Shown: in pieces, positions 39,715 through 49,800 of the stretch
How the letters are laid out: the number at the start of each line of letters is the position of its first letter
Numbering within the stretch: position 1 is the stretch's first letter
Assembly: GCA_005473895.2 (NCBI GenBank)
Contig: SRJI02000010.1
Coordinates: forward strand, 1 to 64,000
Length of the DNA stretch: 64,000 nt
Source: Carideicomes alvinocaridis
Lineage (GTDB): Bacteria > Pseudomonadota > Alphaproteobacteria > Rhodobacterales > Rhodobacteraceae
Reading direction: 5' to 3'
The notes under the pieces: model-generated
Told to the model about the DNA's origin: nothing
The model's input: only the letters and a program-made list of their open reading frames with translations
Databases searched by the model: none
Made by a program: the position numbers and the translations under genes

Positions 39715-41441
39715 CCGCACCTTATTGTCCAACCGGCCAACAGAAGACGGTCATCATTCACGATGGTTCGGCCTTTGTGACGGCGTGCCCGGGCGCTGGC
39801 AAGACGCGCACGCTGGTTGAACGTGCCCGGCATCTCGCCGACCGAACTGACGACAAGCGTGGCGTCGCTTTTCTGTCCTTCACCAACGCCGCGGTGGATG
39901 AGCTTCAGAGCCGCCTGGGCTTGTTCGGGCTGCTGACTTCACCGCTGTTTCCGAGCTTCATCGGTACATTTGACCGGTTCCTGTGGCAGTTCTTCATTGC
40001 CCCGTTCGGCATCCCTGGCTGCACGGTGTTGCCGCAATTGGTGGTCGACAAGAATAATTGGGAGGTGAAGCCACCTTTTGCGAAAGCGCATGCGCTGACC
40101 CTCGAGTGCTTCGACAGGAAGACAGGTGCGATCGATGCTGCTCGCGCTGGAGAACACGGGTTCGACACGACAGAGCGGAATCCCGCAGCTTGGGAAACAT
40201 GCGCCCGCAGGATCATCCAAAGCGCACGGGCCAATGGGCTGGTCGATTTTGACGATGTACGGTCGTGCGTAGCCGAACGGCTTGGGGACACGAACTTTGC
40301 CGAGCGTGTTGGCAAGGCGCTCGCCGCCCGTTTTCGCGAAATCGTTGTCGATGAAGCGCAGGACTGCAATCCATCCGACCTTTCCGTGGTCCATTGGCTG
40401 CGCCGATCAGGGCTGTCTGTAAAAGTGATCTGCGATCCTCAACAGTCGATTTTTAAGTTCCGGGGCGGCATCACCAACGAGTTGCTCGACTTCGCAGCTA
40501 CGTTCGATCCTTCAGAACGGCTCGTGATGAACGGGAATTTTAGGTCAACGGCAGCGATTTGCTCGGCCATCGTCGCGTTGCGTCCGCCGAGCGCACGGGT
40601 CGATAAAGACGAGGCCATCGGTAAGCACAAGGACGATGCAACGCCGATCCATCTGCTGTCCTATAGTGGGAACGGTGTCTCGACCGCGATTGGGGCAAAG
40701 TTTGCTGACCTAGTCCGTTCGCTGGACATTACGATTGGGCACGCACCGCTATTGGCATCAACGCTATCAAGCGCCTCGAAAGCGATCGGACAGCCCACCT
40801 TGGGCAAAACGAACGAAAAATCGCTGCTCCTAGCGCAGGCTGTGATGAGCTATCATTTTTCCTTTACCTCCGGCGGTCGCCGGGAAGCACTGGCGTCCCT
40901 GCACAGGATAATCCTGTTCATACAGGGCCACATCGGGACGATGGGCGACTACCACGCCCATCTCGCCGAAAGCGGTATGATAGACGGGCGCTGGCGGCCA
41001 GATGTCATCGCCGTGGCGAACGAACTCAGATACGAGCCGGGAGAAACTCCCAGCCAATGGCTCGCCAAGGCTCGCCTATCTGTCGAAGCCGACATGGTTA
41101 GGGGCCTAAATGTCAATCAGCGTCTTCGATCGCATGCCAACCTCGCGACTGCTCTGGCGGCTGCACCAGTGGATGCGCCACCGCCACGCACAATTCACTC
41201 TGCAAAGGGGCTGGAATTCCCGGCGGTGTGTGTCGTGATGACGAGCCAAAAAGCCGGAAGAATACTGGATTATCTTGAGGGCGACACAACAAACGGCGCC
41301 GATGAGGATGCACGGAAGATTTACGTGGCGGCGTCACGCGCCGAGCGACTTCTGGTAATGGCAATCCCAAAGAACACTGCCGGTCGGATGCAGGCGCTCC
41401 TTACGAGTGTTGGGTGTGCAGTCGAAATCAACAAGATTTAG
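39711..41441 (+). CDS. UvrD/PcrA-like helicase (GajB-like)
   Basis: A 576-aa superfamily 1 helicase: motif I CPGAGKT (26-32), Ia AFLSFTNAAVDEL, motif II VVDEAQD, motif III VICDPQQSIFKFRG, motif IV/V TIHSAKGLEFPAVCVVM and motif VI YVAASRAERLLVMA. GTG start overlapping the GajA stop by 4 bp (GTGA), so translation is coupled. By Gabija precedent it senses DNA ends and activates GajA. Its end overlaps the convergent 71-aa gene by 4 bp. Confidence 0.87.
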   Translation: MTAPYCPTGQQKTVIIHDGSAFVTACPGAGKTRTLVERARHLADRTDDKRGVAFLSFTNAAVDELQSRLGLFGLLTSPLFPSFIGTFDRFLWQFFIAPFGIPGCTVLPQLVVDKNNWEVKPPFAKAHALTLECFDRKTGAIDAARAGEHGFDTTERNPAAWETCARRIIQSARANGLVDFDDVRSCVAERLGDTNFAERVGKALAARFREIVVDEAQDCNPSDLSVVHWLRRSGLSVKVICDPQQSIFKFRGGITNELLDFAATFDPSERLVMNGNFRSTAAICSAIVALRPPSARVDKDEAIGKHKDDATPIHLLSYSGNGVSTAIGAKFADLVRSLDITIGHAPLLASTLSSASKAIGQPTLGKTNEKSLLLAQAVMSYHFSFTSGGRREALASLHRIILFIQGHIGTMGDYHAHLAESGMIDGRWRPDVIAVANELRYEPGETPSQWLAKARLSVEADMVRGLNVNQRLRSHANLATALAAAPVDAPPPRTIHSAKGLEFPAVCVVMTSQKAGRILDYLEGDTTNGADEDARKIYVAASRAERLLVMAIPKNTAGRMQALLTSVGCAVEINKI

Positions 41442-41653
41442 CGGGCGATCTCGACCGAGACGAACCAGCCGATCTTACTGCATACTGCTCTTGCTCGCCA
41501 CGCATTGGGATGCATGATGCCGCCCAATTCCGCGCACATGACGTGATCGAACGTCTGACTGCTGTGGAGAGCCACAGGAGTTGCTTCGAATGACATTTTG
41601 GGAGAAAAACGGACATTGATGACCGGGCGTGCCTGAGATGGCTCTGCGTTCAT
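41438..41653 (-). CDS. 71-aa protein coupled to the caspase-like gene
   Basis: A small ORF whose ATG overlaps the caspase-like stop codon (ATGA at 41650-41653), a sign of translational coupling. The product begins MNAEPSQARPVINVRFSPKM and has a central DHVMCAELGGIMHPNAW and a C-terminal GWFVSVEIAR. It is probably a small alpha/beta domain with two Cys. I recognise no family. As the last gene of the DUF2971/caspase-like set it could be a protease substrate, inhibitor or effector. It may also be chance, as it is short. Confidence 0.5.
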   Translation of the reverse strand: MNAEPSQARPVINVRFSPKMSFEATPVALHSSQTFDHVMCAELGGIMHPNAWRARAVCSKIGWFVSVEIAR

Positions 41654-42552
41654 TTTGATGTTGCGCCCGGGTGAGATGACCCGGAGTTTGCCGAGCGCTT
41701 CAAAATCCGGTCGAGATCCGCATAGGTGAATGCCGGCGCACGGTCGATCAGGAAGGATGGCGCGAACAAATCGATCACTTTCTGGCCTGGTTTGAGAGAT
41801 TCGCGTACCTGGTGCCGGGCCTGTTTTAGTTGTGCACTGGAGGGGTTTACTATGCCGTTACGTTGCAGAACGGCAGTGACCATGCGCTCCAGGCGATCCT
41901 TCCGCATACGACCGATGCAGTAGGTTCGGATGTATCGCAACAGTGATTGGAGGAACAGGCCCTGACAATGAAATGACTGCATGACGCCTCCGAGTGTCGC
42001 CTCGAATGCGGCCGTCACATTCGAGGTTCGGCTCATCTCCCGATAGAAGGCCAGTGTTTGCGCCTCTAGGAAGCCGACGCTGATTTTATCAGGTGGGGCG
42101 CAAAAGAGATAAGCCGGCACGGGGCGTTTCAGGCTCACCTGTTTGTAGAGATGCAGGCCGAAGCACAGCGCAAAGATGCAGGTGAGATTGTTGGCCGTCG
42201 CAACATTTAGGGACCGCAGGTCTTCGATGATCTCGCCCCAACCGACACGTTCGCCGCTCGGAGCAAGCATGAGGCCTTCGGCAACTGAGCCGTGAGCATC
42301 GACGTGGAGTACTGGCCTCAATCCTTGCTCGGCCTGCACGGTTAACTGCCTGAAGAGATCGCTCAGTTCGACACGATTGCGGACAGCATACTCGAAGACG
42401 GGGAAACCGCCGCCGGTGGAAAGGCTCTCAAGGTCCTCGAGGATGCGTCGGCTGGGTCCCATCTCCTGATCTGGCAGCGAGTGGATCCAAACGATCGCGT
42501 TAGTCTCTAACGTTTCCGAAATTGTGAGGGCACTGTCCGAGTAGTGTATCAT
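41650..42552 (-). CDS. caspase-like (CHAT-type) cysteine protease domain protein
   Basis: A 300-aa protein. LRPVLHVDAHGSVAEGLMLAPSG (His87 followed by Gly) and NNLTCIFALCFGLHL (Cys130) have the order and spacing of the caspase-fold His-Gly and Cys dyad; the W-x-x-I-x-x-L helix lies between them. Residues 170-290 are helical and basic (RYIRTYCIGRMRKDRLERM). Caspase-like proteases are frequent effectors or regulators in bacterial immunity. No known named system with this partner set is recognised. It is 42 bp downstream of the DUF2971 gene and overlaps the 71-aa gene. Confidence 0.6.
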   Translation of the reverse strand: MIHYSDSALTISETLETNAIVWIHSLPDQEMGPSRRILEDLESLSTGGGFPVFEYAVRNRVELSDLFRQLTVQAEQGLRPVLHVDAHGSVAEGLMLAPSGERVGWGEIIEDLRSLNVATANNLTCIFALCFGLHLYKQVSLKRPVPAYLFCAPPDKISVGFLEAQTLAFYREMSRTSNVTAAFEATLGGVMQSFHCQGLFLQSLLRYIRTYCIGRMRKDRLERMVTAVLQRNGIVNPSSAQLKQARHQVRESLKPGQKVIDLFAPSFLIDRAPAFTYADLDRILKRSANSGSSHPGATSK

Positions 42553-42594
42553 TCTGCTGGGGCTCGCCTTGCTCTGGCACCTAATTGGTGTGCA

Positions 42595-43284
42595 CTATAC
42601 ATATCGGGGCTGTCCGAGAAGAGTGGACAACTCAAGGCGATCGCTGAGTCCGGCGGATGCCACATGCTGAGCGACGGTGGCCCGCTCGGCTTCTGTGGTG
42701 GTCGAACCGAGCACGATTCGTTCGATCAAAGCCGAAAGATCGACATCAACAAGGATGCCGTTTTCAGGAACCGGGACGCCAAATTCTTCAGCCATGCGAA
42801 CGGAGATTGCGAGCCGATACTCCCGCTCCCACTCAAAGGCCCTATGCTTGAAAAAGAACCGGTCGAGCATGCCAACGCCACGCATGTGAACCTTTGTCAG
42901 ATCGACATATTGGACCGGACCACCCCACAGATCTTCGACGTCATATTCCGGTTCGAGACGGAAGGGCTTGAAGGCTGAGCAGATGCGATCAGGCGTGGTG
43001 CAGATCGCGATGCCCTTGTGCTCTCCAGCGTAGAGCTTCCACATGGCATCGCTCTCGTACGCGGCGCGATGCCAGCAGCTGATCTTGGTCAACCGCTTCA
43101 GTCGGAAGAAGGCGCGCTCGACACTCTCCATTTCGGCGTAGCGTGGATCCGGAGGCGGCACGTTCAACTGGACAGCCACGGCACCTTCAAACGGATCGAT
43201 GAACTGGTTGGCCGATGCAAAATAGAGCCGACTATCCGTCAGCATTGAAAGAAAGCGGTCGAAGCGAAAGTACTTCCACAGCAT
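42595..43284 (-). CDS. DUF2971 family protein
   Basis: A 229-aa protein with the usual DUF2971 opening (MLWKYFRFDRFLSMLTDSRLYFASANQFIDPFEGAV), followed by ISCWHRAAYESDAMWKLYAGEHKGIAICT and VQYVDLT, and FFKHRAFEWEREYRLAI near the C-terminus (F-K-x-x-xFexExEyR signature). The family is common in defence islands and phage-related regions; its activity is not established, although the conserved His, Glu and Arg suggest an enzyme. I prefer the ATG at 43284 (AAGG upstream, family start). A TTG at 43323 with GGGAGG is an alternative. Confidence 0.75.
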   Translation of the reverse strand: MLWKYFRFDRFLSMLTDSRLYFASANQFIDPFEGAVAVQLNVPPPDPRYAEMESVERAFFRLKRLTKISCWHRAAYESDAMWKLYAGEHKGIAICTTPDRICSAFKPFRLEPEYDVEDLWGGPVQYVDLTKVHMRGVGMLDRFFFKHRAFEWEREYRLAISVRMAEEFGVPVPENGILVDVDLSALIERIVLGSTTTEAERATVAQHVASAGLSDRLELSTLLGQPRYV

Positions 43285-43897
43285 CTCGTCGCCCTTAACA
43301 TGAAGCTCGCCAACCTCGCGCAATATCGCCTCCCAACTTCAACAATACTTGTCCGTCTCTGTCCGCCCATCGGCGAGCGTCTGCCTTCTTGGTCGGTAAT
43401 CCATAACCTGAGCATGTAAGCCGGAAAACAGACAGCGTTACCACAGGAGTGAACGGTAGTTCGGTCCGCGTTATTGACCTCCGACTGTAAGGCCATGCTG
43501 CACGATGTCTCGAAGGACGGCACTGGGGAAGCTGCATTGCAGAGATGACCATCCCGACGAACGGCAGGAAAGGGCCGAGGCTGCATGGAAGCTCTTATTT
43601 CCCGAATTCGTGAAGAATGGTTTCCTTGCTGGCCTGCCTGTGGCGGCCCGCATTGGAACAAACTTACACAGGTGCGCCTGTCCAAGAATATCGTTCCAGG
43701 GCAGGCAATGTTCGATCGAGTTTCCACACAGCCTCGGCCGAGAGCGAACATCCCGAGTTGGTCGACCGCGATGATGAGATCCAGTTCTGAGGAACGGGTC
43801 TCCCCTCAGACCCGGCGGAGAAACCCGCCAGACTGAAGGCGTTTCGCGCCTGCCGGTGCCCGGCGAGTTGGTTGTCGAAGCCGCGCAGGCTAAGGAG
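43285..43897. other. 613-bp gap, possibly the operon promoter
   Basis: No supported gene on either strand. The part next to the DUF2971 start would hold the promoter of the DUF2971/caspase/71-aa set. Confidence 0.4.
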
Positions 43898-45040
43898 CTA
43901 TCGGTTTCCACCCCTTTCTTCCACGATGCCTTTACTGCGGTAGGCATCAAGCATCATGCGCGTATATTCGGCCGTACTCCGGGTCATAGTGCCCAAACCT
44001 GGCCATGCGAACAACGGATCCGACCAAGTAACTTCCAACTCAATTTCGATCCCAAGCAGTGCGGCCACTTTGATCGCAGCGGTCGGCTCTTTGTCCTCGG
44101 GCCAGTAGTGATCCTCGAGGGAAACAACCACGTCGAGATCGTCATCAACCCAGATCTCGGCCAGACTCGCTCCCATTCGCTCGCTGGCACTCGCGGCATC
44201 CTCGAACAGGGCTGATCGGATCAGATGGGTCACCTGGTTCTCGTTGAGATCAAGCCTAGGCCGCGGATCAACAACTGACACGATGGGTTCAATCTCTTGC
44301 TCTTCGGCGCGGGATTGGACTGGCGCTGGCTTTTCATCGTTCCGTCCCAGCCAGAAGGCTTCTGGAAAGATGTTGATCGGTGAAGCGCCGCAGCCGGGGC
44401 AGTGCCATTGGTTTCCAGCGATCTGTGGACCGGTGATCTCTGCGTCGCAGTGAAGGCAGTACCAGAGGTTTGATTCCTCCATCTCCAAGAACGGATGGCG
44501 GACCGTGCCCTCTGCATCCGGTTTTGTGGCGCGCCGTGGCCAATCAGAAAATCGTCGTGCCTTGACGCTCTTCATCAACTCCTTGGCAATTCCGATCGCC
44601 TCTGCAAGCAGCACTCGATCATTTATCGGGCTGTTCTGGGCGTGGCTGATGTCGATCTCGACATTAGGGGCCGCCGAGGGGTTTTCTGGCAGCACTATTC
44701 GCCAGCCCTCACCTTCCATATAAACGTCGCCGAGCATTGTTTTCAACTCGTATGGATGCCCCCTTACATCTCCCCGAGTAATTGCATTGGGCCCTCCGAA
44801 TACATGGTCAAAGGCCGCGCCCTCGTAGGAAGTAATGCGTTCCACAAACGCCTTGATTGAGGCGACTTGTGCTTCGGATGGGGTCCACTCTCTATTGGCG
44901 CTTCCTGTCAATGCGTTCCAATGAGGAAAGCCCAAACGATTGGCAACAAAGTCGAGTGCCACATGTTGCGGCTGCCCCATCGCTCTGGCGCAACGCTTTG
45001 CCAAGAGCTTCAATGTTTTAAGCTTGTCGTTCTCTGTCAT
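43898..45040 (-). CDS. uncharacterised protein with glyoxalase-related N-domain and zinc ribbon
   Basis: A 380-aa protein. The N-terminus (KTLKLLAKRCARAMGQPQHVALDFVANRLGFPHWNAL) matches the short helical 'glyoxalase-related' domain seen at the start of several plasmid and island proteins. The middle holds a CxxC...CxxC ribbon (WYCLHCDAEITGPQIAGNQWHCPGCG), likely zinc binding. The C-terminal part (IRSALFEDAASASERMGASLAEIWVDDDLDVVVSLEDHYWPEDKEPTAAIKVAALLGIEIELEV) is acidic and unassigned. Its function is unknown. It is typical of element accessory genes and stands alone on the minus strand. Confidence 0.6.
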   Translation of the reverse strand: MTENDKLKTLKLLAKRCARAMGQPQHVALDFVANRLGFPHWNALTGSANREWTPSEAQVASIKAFVERITSYEGAAFDHVFGGPNAITRGDVRGHPYELKTMLGDVYMEGEGWRIVLPENPSAAPNVEIDISHAQNSPINDRVLLAEAIGIAKELMKSVKARRFSDWPRRATKPDAEGTVRHPFLEMEESNLWYCLHCDAEITGPQIAGNQWHCPGCGASPINIFPEAFWLGRNDEKPAPVQSRAEEQEIEPIVSVVDPRPRLDLNENQVTHLIRSALFEDAASASERMGASLAEIWVDDDLDVVVSLEDHYWPEDKEPTAAIKVAALLGIEIELEVTWSDPLFAWPGLGTMTRSTAEYTRMMLDAYRSKGIVEERGGNR

Positions 45041-45464
45041 GATCCATGTCCAAGCTGGATCCGACTAGGTGCCCGCTGCTAATCAGACCCGCCGATGGCA
45101 TGAAGTCTGCTGTTCGAAGTCAAGATCGCTGCAAAGCTTCGCATGGCGGGCACACCGGCCTGCGAGAAAGGCCGAGATCAACATCTGCCATTTTCGAGCG
45201 CAGGTCAACACCGATGAATTACAGGCGTGGGAGCCCAACAACTAGGCATCGTTTGCCAGAAAGAGTACCAGTTTGACCGGTTTCACGGCGACGGGGTTGA
45301 GGCCTGGGAGAGTGGTTCCCGGCGCCTGTCGCGGGAGATACCCAGATGATGTCCCGGCAACTTGTGTAGCTCCCCGCGGGCCTCGCGCTTTTAACCAGGC
45401 CATCGCGCTTGAACTTCGACGCGGCCGCTAGAGCGGTTGAGCATCGCCCTAGGGACAGGGATCA
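45041..45464. other. gap with orphan structured leader
   Basis: No supported gene. It contains at 45281-45345 a copy of the leader found before element genes at 56-64 kb, followed by a seven-codon ATG frame that ends in TAG. Confidence 0.45.
45281..45345 (+). ncRNA. radC-like RNA leader, orphan copy
   Basis: GACGGG ... CCTGTC can pair (one G-T), enclosing GGCCTGGGAGAGTGGTTCCCGGC-type inner stem, and ends before CCCAG-ATGATG, as in the other copies. The gene it once led is missing. Confidence 0.45.
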
Positions 45465-46805
45465 CTAAAGCTTGTCGAACACTGAGCCCATCCTCGGCTC
45501 GAACAGCCTTTCATAGGTCTTGAGCAGATAGGTGTCTGTCATACCGGCCACGAAATCGCTGATTTGCCGGAGGTCGCCACCTGCTGCTTCCAATTTCGCA
45601 TGCGCATCGCGCGGCAGCAAACGTTCTGGATCTGATTGCATTGCTTCAAAGACCGAGACAACCATGGATTGCCCCTTGAATTCGAGATGTTGTACGCCCG
45701 GACTGCGAATAACCACCTGCATTACGAGCTCTTTCAGGGCCTTGAGGAAGCGGGCGGGACCTTCTGGAATCTCGACGCGCCAGCGGATCAAGGGGTCTTG
45801 GAATTCGGGACATTCGATGAAACGGACGGGTGTAATCAGATGATTGACCCACCGGCTGATCCAGCGCTTGCGCGTGTTGCTGTCGCCAAACAGCCCGTCG
45901 ACCATGGCCTCGTATGGGGCGTTGCTCTCGGTGGGGCCCTTCAGCCGTCTTTCTTCGACAAAACTCTTGCAGGATTCCTCGGGAACGAGGTCGCGGAACT
46001 GGCGCTCTGTGACGAGCCGAAGTGCAATGGCATCCTCCAAATCATGGACCCCGTAAGCGATATCGTCCGCGAGATCCATGATGCTGCAATCGAGAGACTT
46101 GTGGAGAGTGCGGGCATGCTTGCCTTCGCGCTTTTCGATCGACGTGAAGGCATCCCGATCAGCATTGCCGAGCGGTTCGAGAATCCAGTCGACGACGTCG
46201 GTTTCGCTGTCGAGATATCCCTTTGGCGGAGTCGAGGCTTTCAAGTCGATGGTTTGCAGAACCGAAGGGCCCTCCTGCAACCGCGGGCGCAATTCGGGGT
46301 TGCGCAACCTTGAGAGTGCAACAGGGTATTTCAAGACGCCAAGCATGGAACGACGTGACAGGTTGGCCCCTGCGGCGGCAGAGAAGTTTTCGAGCAGTGC
46401 CAGGAGACGCAGGGTCTGGCCGTTGCCCTCGAACCCTTCCGCATCGCGCATGCAGTAGTTCAGTGCTACTTCACCGCCATGGCCGAAAGGTGGGTGGCCC
46501 AGGTCGTGGGAGCAGGCGATCGCATGGATTTGGCTGCGGTCCGGGAGACTTGCCGTTGCCGAGTGATCGGGGAAACTGCGCGCGAGCTGGACTGCGAGCC
46601 CTCCCGCGATCTGAGCAACTTCCAAGGAATGCGTCAAGCGCGTGCGATAGAAATCACTGTCGCCGAGATTTAGGATCTGGGTCTTGCCCTGCAATCTTCT
46701 GAATGATGCCGAATGGATCACCCGGCCATAGTCGACATCCCCGATATTCCGGGCGTCTTCCTTCTGCGGGTTCCAGGCCTCTCGGCGAGCATTCCAAGTA
46801 CTCAA
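45465..46805 (-). CDS. dGTPase-like HD-domain triphosphohydrolase (anti-phage dGTPase type)
   Basis: A 446-aa enzyme of the Dgt family: H...HD...D metal-site motifs in RLTHSLEVAQIAGGLAVQLAR, IACSHDLGHPPFGHGGE and SIMDLADDIAYGVHDLEDA. It hydrolyses dGTP to deoxyguanosine and triphosphate. Dgt-like enzymes of this size occur in defence islands, where dNTP depletion blocks phage replication. TTG start with GAGGAG upstream. It lies 24 bp after the YhaN-like gene and so belongs to the same operon as the Mre11/Rad50-like pair. Confidence 0.85.
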   Translation of the reverse strand: MSTWNARREAWNPQKEDARNIGDVDYGRVIHSASFRRLQGKTQILNLGDSDFYRTRLTHSLEVAQIAGGLAVQLARSFPDHSATASLPDRSQIHAIACSHDLGHPPFGHGGEVALNYCMRDAEGFEGNGQTLRLLALLENFSAAAGANLSRRSMLGVLKYPVALSRLRNPELRPRLQEGPSVLQTIDLKASTPPKGYLDSETDVVDWILEPLGNADRDAFTSIEKREGKHARTLHKSLDCSIMDLADDIAYGVHDLEDAIALRLVTERQFRDLVPEESCKSFVEERRLKGPTESNAPYEAMVDGLFGDSNTRKRWISRWVNHLITPVRFIECPEFQDPLIRWRVEIPEGPARFLKALKELVMQVVIRSPGVQHLEFKGQSMVVSVFEAMQSDPERLLPRDAHAKLEAAGGDLRQISDFVAGMTDTYLLKTYERLFEPRMGSVFDKL

Positions 46806-46829
46806 ATCAACTCTCCTCGGCGCGATGTC

Positions 46830-49800
46830 TTAAAGTTCATGAATGACCGGAGGCGTTACGCAAACGCTCTTTGCGATCTCGACCACGTGGCGGTGGTGGG
46901 TCAGGTAGATCGCTTGGCCGCGTCCGCCGATGGCTTCCATGACGCGGCAGGCGGCGCTGGTGCGCGCCTCGTCGAAGGTTTCGAAGATGTCGTCGCAAAA
47001 GAACGGAAGCCTCGTGCCCTGCGCGACAAGTTGTTCGTGGGCCGCTGCCCGCAGAGCTAAGTATAGTTGGAAGCGCGTGCCCTTGGACATTCCGGCCGCA
47101 CGCTTGCTGACCCCATTGCCATCGACGGCGAGCAAAATCTCGGACTCCTTGTCGATCTGGGTACTCAGCGTCGGATAGGCGCCTTGCGTGAGACTGGCGA
47201 AGCAGTCTTCCGTGGCTGTCAACATGCCGCTGCGATGGCTGTCGCGATAGCGCCGGATGGCGTCGGAGGCGAGGTGATGGCCCAGGGAAAGTTCGAGATG
47301 CTCCAAGGCAGCCTCTTCGAGCTGCAGTTCCAGCGTCGCTTTCTGCTCGACCAATTCCGCAACCGTGTCGTCTCCCTTCACCTCGGCTAGGGCATATTCG
47401 GCGGCTGTGCGGTTTTGAATGGCGAGGGTCAGCTCGTCCTCGGCATGGGCAAGATCGGATCGGTTGCTGTCGAGTTCGCCCTCCAATGCGGCAACTGAGG
47501 TCTCTGCAAGCTGGGCGCGGGCTGTCTCGATGTCGGTCGTGCCCAGTTCGGCCAGGACCTGGCGGGTGATTTTCGCCAGCGCGGCGCGGTTGTCGATTGC
47601 TTTCTGCGTGCGGATTGCGGCCTCGCGAAGGGCGCCGATATCGCCCGGGGTGGTCGTATCGGGGAAAAGCATGGCGATGGTCGCGACCTCTTGGTCGATG
47701 GCGTTTTGCCGATCCTTGTGTTCGACAAGCTCGGCCTCGGCCGTCTCGATCGCGGTGTCGAGTTTTCGGCCCGTCTCAGTGGCCGAGCGCGCTTTTTCCG
47801 CCAAGGTTTTGAGGGCGGCGAACGTCTTTGCCGCCGTTGCATGAGGCTCCTGCTCATGGGCGCGTGCCAGGCTGTCGATCTCCTGGGCGAACTGCTTTTG
47901 GTCCGCCTGCATGGTTGTGATCCGGCGCCCGGCCGCGGCGCGTGCGTTTTCGTGTTCGCGCAAAGCGCGCAGGGGCTCCAGCGATGCCTCCAGCCGTTCG
48001 GGGGGCAATGCCGCTCCGAGGAGGTCGTGGACCAGTGCGCGCCAGGTCTTCTTCGCATCCTCCCTTGCCTTAAACGCTTTTGCGTAACGCTCTTCGCGCC
48101 GGGCGAGATCCCGTCGCGCCTGTCGCAGGGTTGTCTCGGCCGTTGCATGGGCGTCGGTTTCTTTGCGGTCGTCCTCGGCTTGACGCCGGGCCGCCGCCAG
48201 GGCGCCGGTCAGGTCTGCCGGGGGAAAGGGCAGGGTCCGGGTCAGCTCGGCCAGTAGGGCGTCGGCGCGTTGGAGGGTGGATTGATTGGCCTCTTCCGTG
48301 TCGCGCAGGGCCTGGGCATCTTCGCTGGCCGCGTCATGACTTAGGCTCCAGTCCAACCATTCGGCGGGTGTGATGCTGTCTGGAAGGCCGACCTGAGCTG
48401 CCGCTGCGCTGACAGCGGCCTCGATAGTGCTGCGGTCTTCGCGAAGAGTTTGCAGCCGTTTGTCGGCCTGAGCCGCACGGGTGCGCGCCTGGGCTTCGGC
48501 CTGGCCGATTTCGCGGAGCTGTGCCAGTTCGCGCGACTGCGCCAATCGCGCTTGGGCAGCGATATCATGCGCTTGCATCGCCTCGTGGAAAACGGCGGCG
48601 GTCTGTCTGTCCAAGGCGGCAAGATGCTCTGCCCAGCGTGCATCGCGCCGCGCGCGCAGATCCTCGGCATCGGCATCGGAGATGAGCTTTGCGTCCCGGG
48701 CCAGCGATTTGGCCTGAGCGCCGCGGGCCTCCGCGTCCTCCAGATGCTCGTCGCGCTTTGCCGTTGTCGTGCGCAGGTTGTGAAGCAAGTCCTGATGGCG
48801 CTCGGCCCAGTTGGTTGCCTGGTGACGGGAGGTCGGGCAGGCGGGTAGATGATCGAAAGTGACGCCTGCGAATGAGAGCGCAGCCAGGGAGCGCCGCGCC
48901 TTGATCTTCATATCCCCGATTGCCTGTTGCGCTGCGGCGTAGGCAGGGGCGAGGGTCTCGGCATCGAAGCGCAGCAGAATATCTGCGACCCGTGGCCGAT
49001 CGTCGTCCTGGGGCGCGACATCCTGCATGGCTGCGGTCGCGGCGATCACCCGCTCTTTCAATTCGGCGGTTTCGCGCGCCTCGATCTTTTCTTGGGAAAT
49101 CGCCTCGCGCAGCGTTTCCCTGGCGCTCTCCAGAGACGCAATATCGGCGCCCGACAGGACCAGCCCTTGCAGATCGACCTCCGGCGAGGTGAGCCCAAGA
49201 TCCCATGCGGCCTGCTGCATCGATGTCTGCGCGGCCTGCCGTTCCTGCTCGCGCCTATCGAGGTCGAGCTGTGCGGTGCGATCCCGTGCGGCGAGGTCCT
49301 CTAGCGCCGCTAGCGTGTTCGAGAGATCAACAAGTTTTGGATCCAGAGCGAGGGATTCGCGATCTGCCCTGAGGCGCGCGATCTGCTCGGTCAGGCCTGC
49401 GATATTCTGTGTGGCTAGCCCGCGATCTCTGTGTAGCTCGATCAGCCGTTCCGGATCGAAATCCAGATGATCTGGATAGGACGCGAAAGGTGCAATCGCC
49501 TGTTCCAGTTCCTGTATCTCGCCCATCAGGGGCAGGGCACGCCTCTGCGCCTCCATCCGTGCCTTCGTCAGATTCAGCACATCCCGCGTCTTGCGCGCCT
49601 CCCGCTCGGCCTCTTGTGCCTTGCCCAAATCTTTCTTGAGGGCCTTCCAGGCGCTGGCGGTCACGTCGCGGTCCTTGATTTCCTTTTCCACATCGGCCAA
49701 GGCGCGTTTCCACTCGGCCTTGCGGGTGGTGCGTCCGCGTTTTTTCCAGAGCGCGTCGGCCCGCTCGCGGACGTGATCCAGAACGGTGCTCAGGTCGGCC

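Noticed and set aside
43239-43751. 170-codon minus-strand frame upstream of the DUF2971 gene
   Set aside because: No ribosome site, Cys/Arg-rich composition and overlap with the DUF2971 coding region; no recognisable family.
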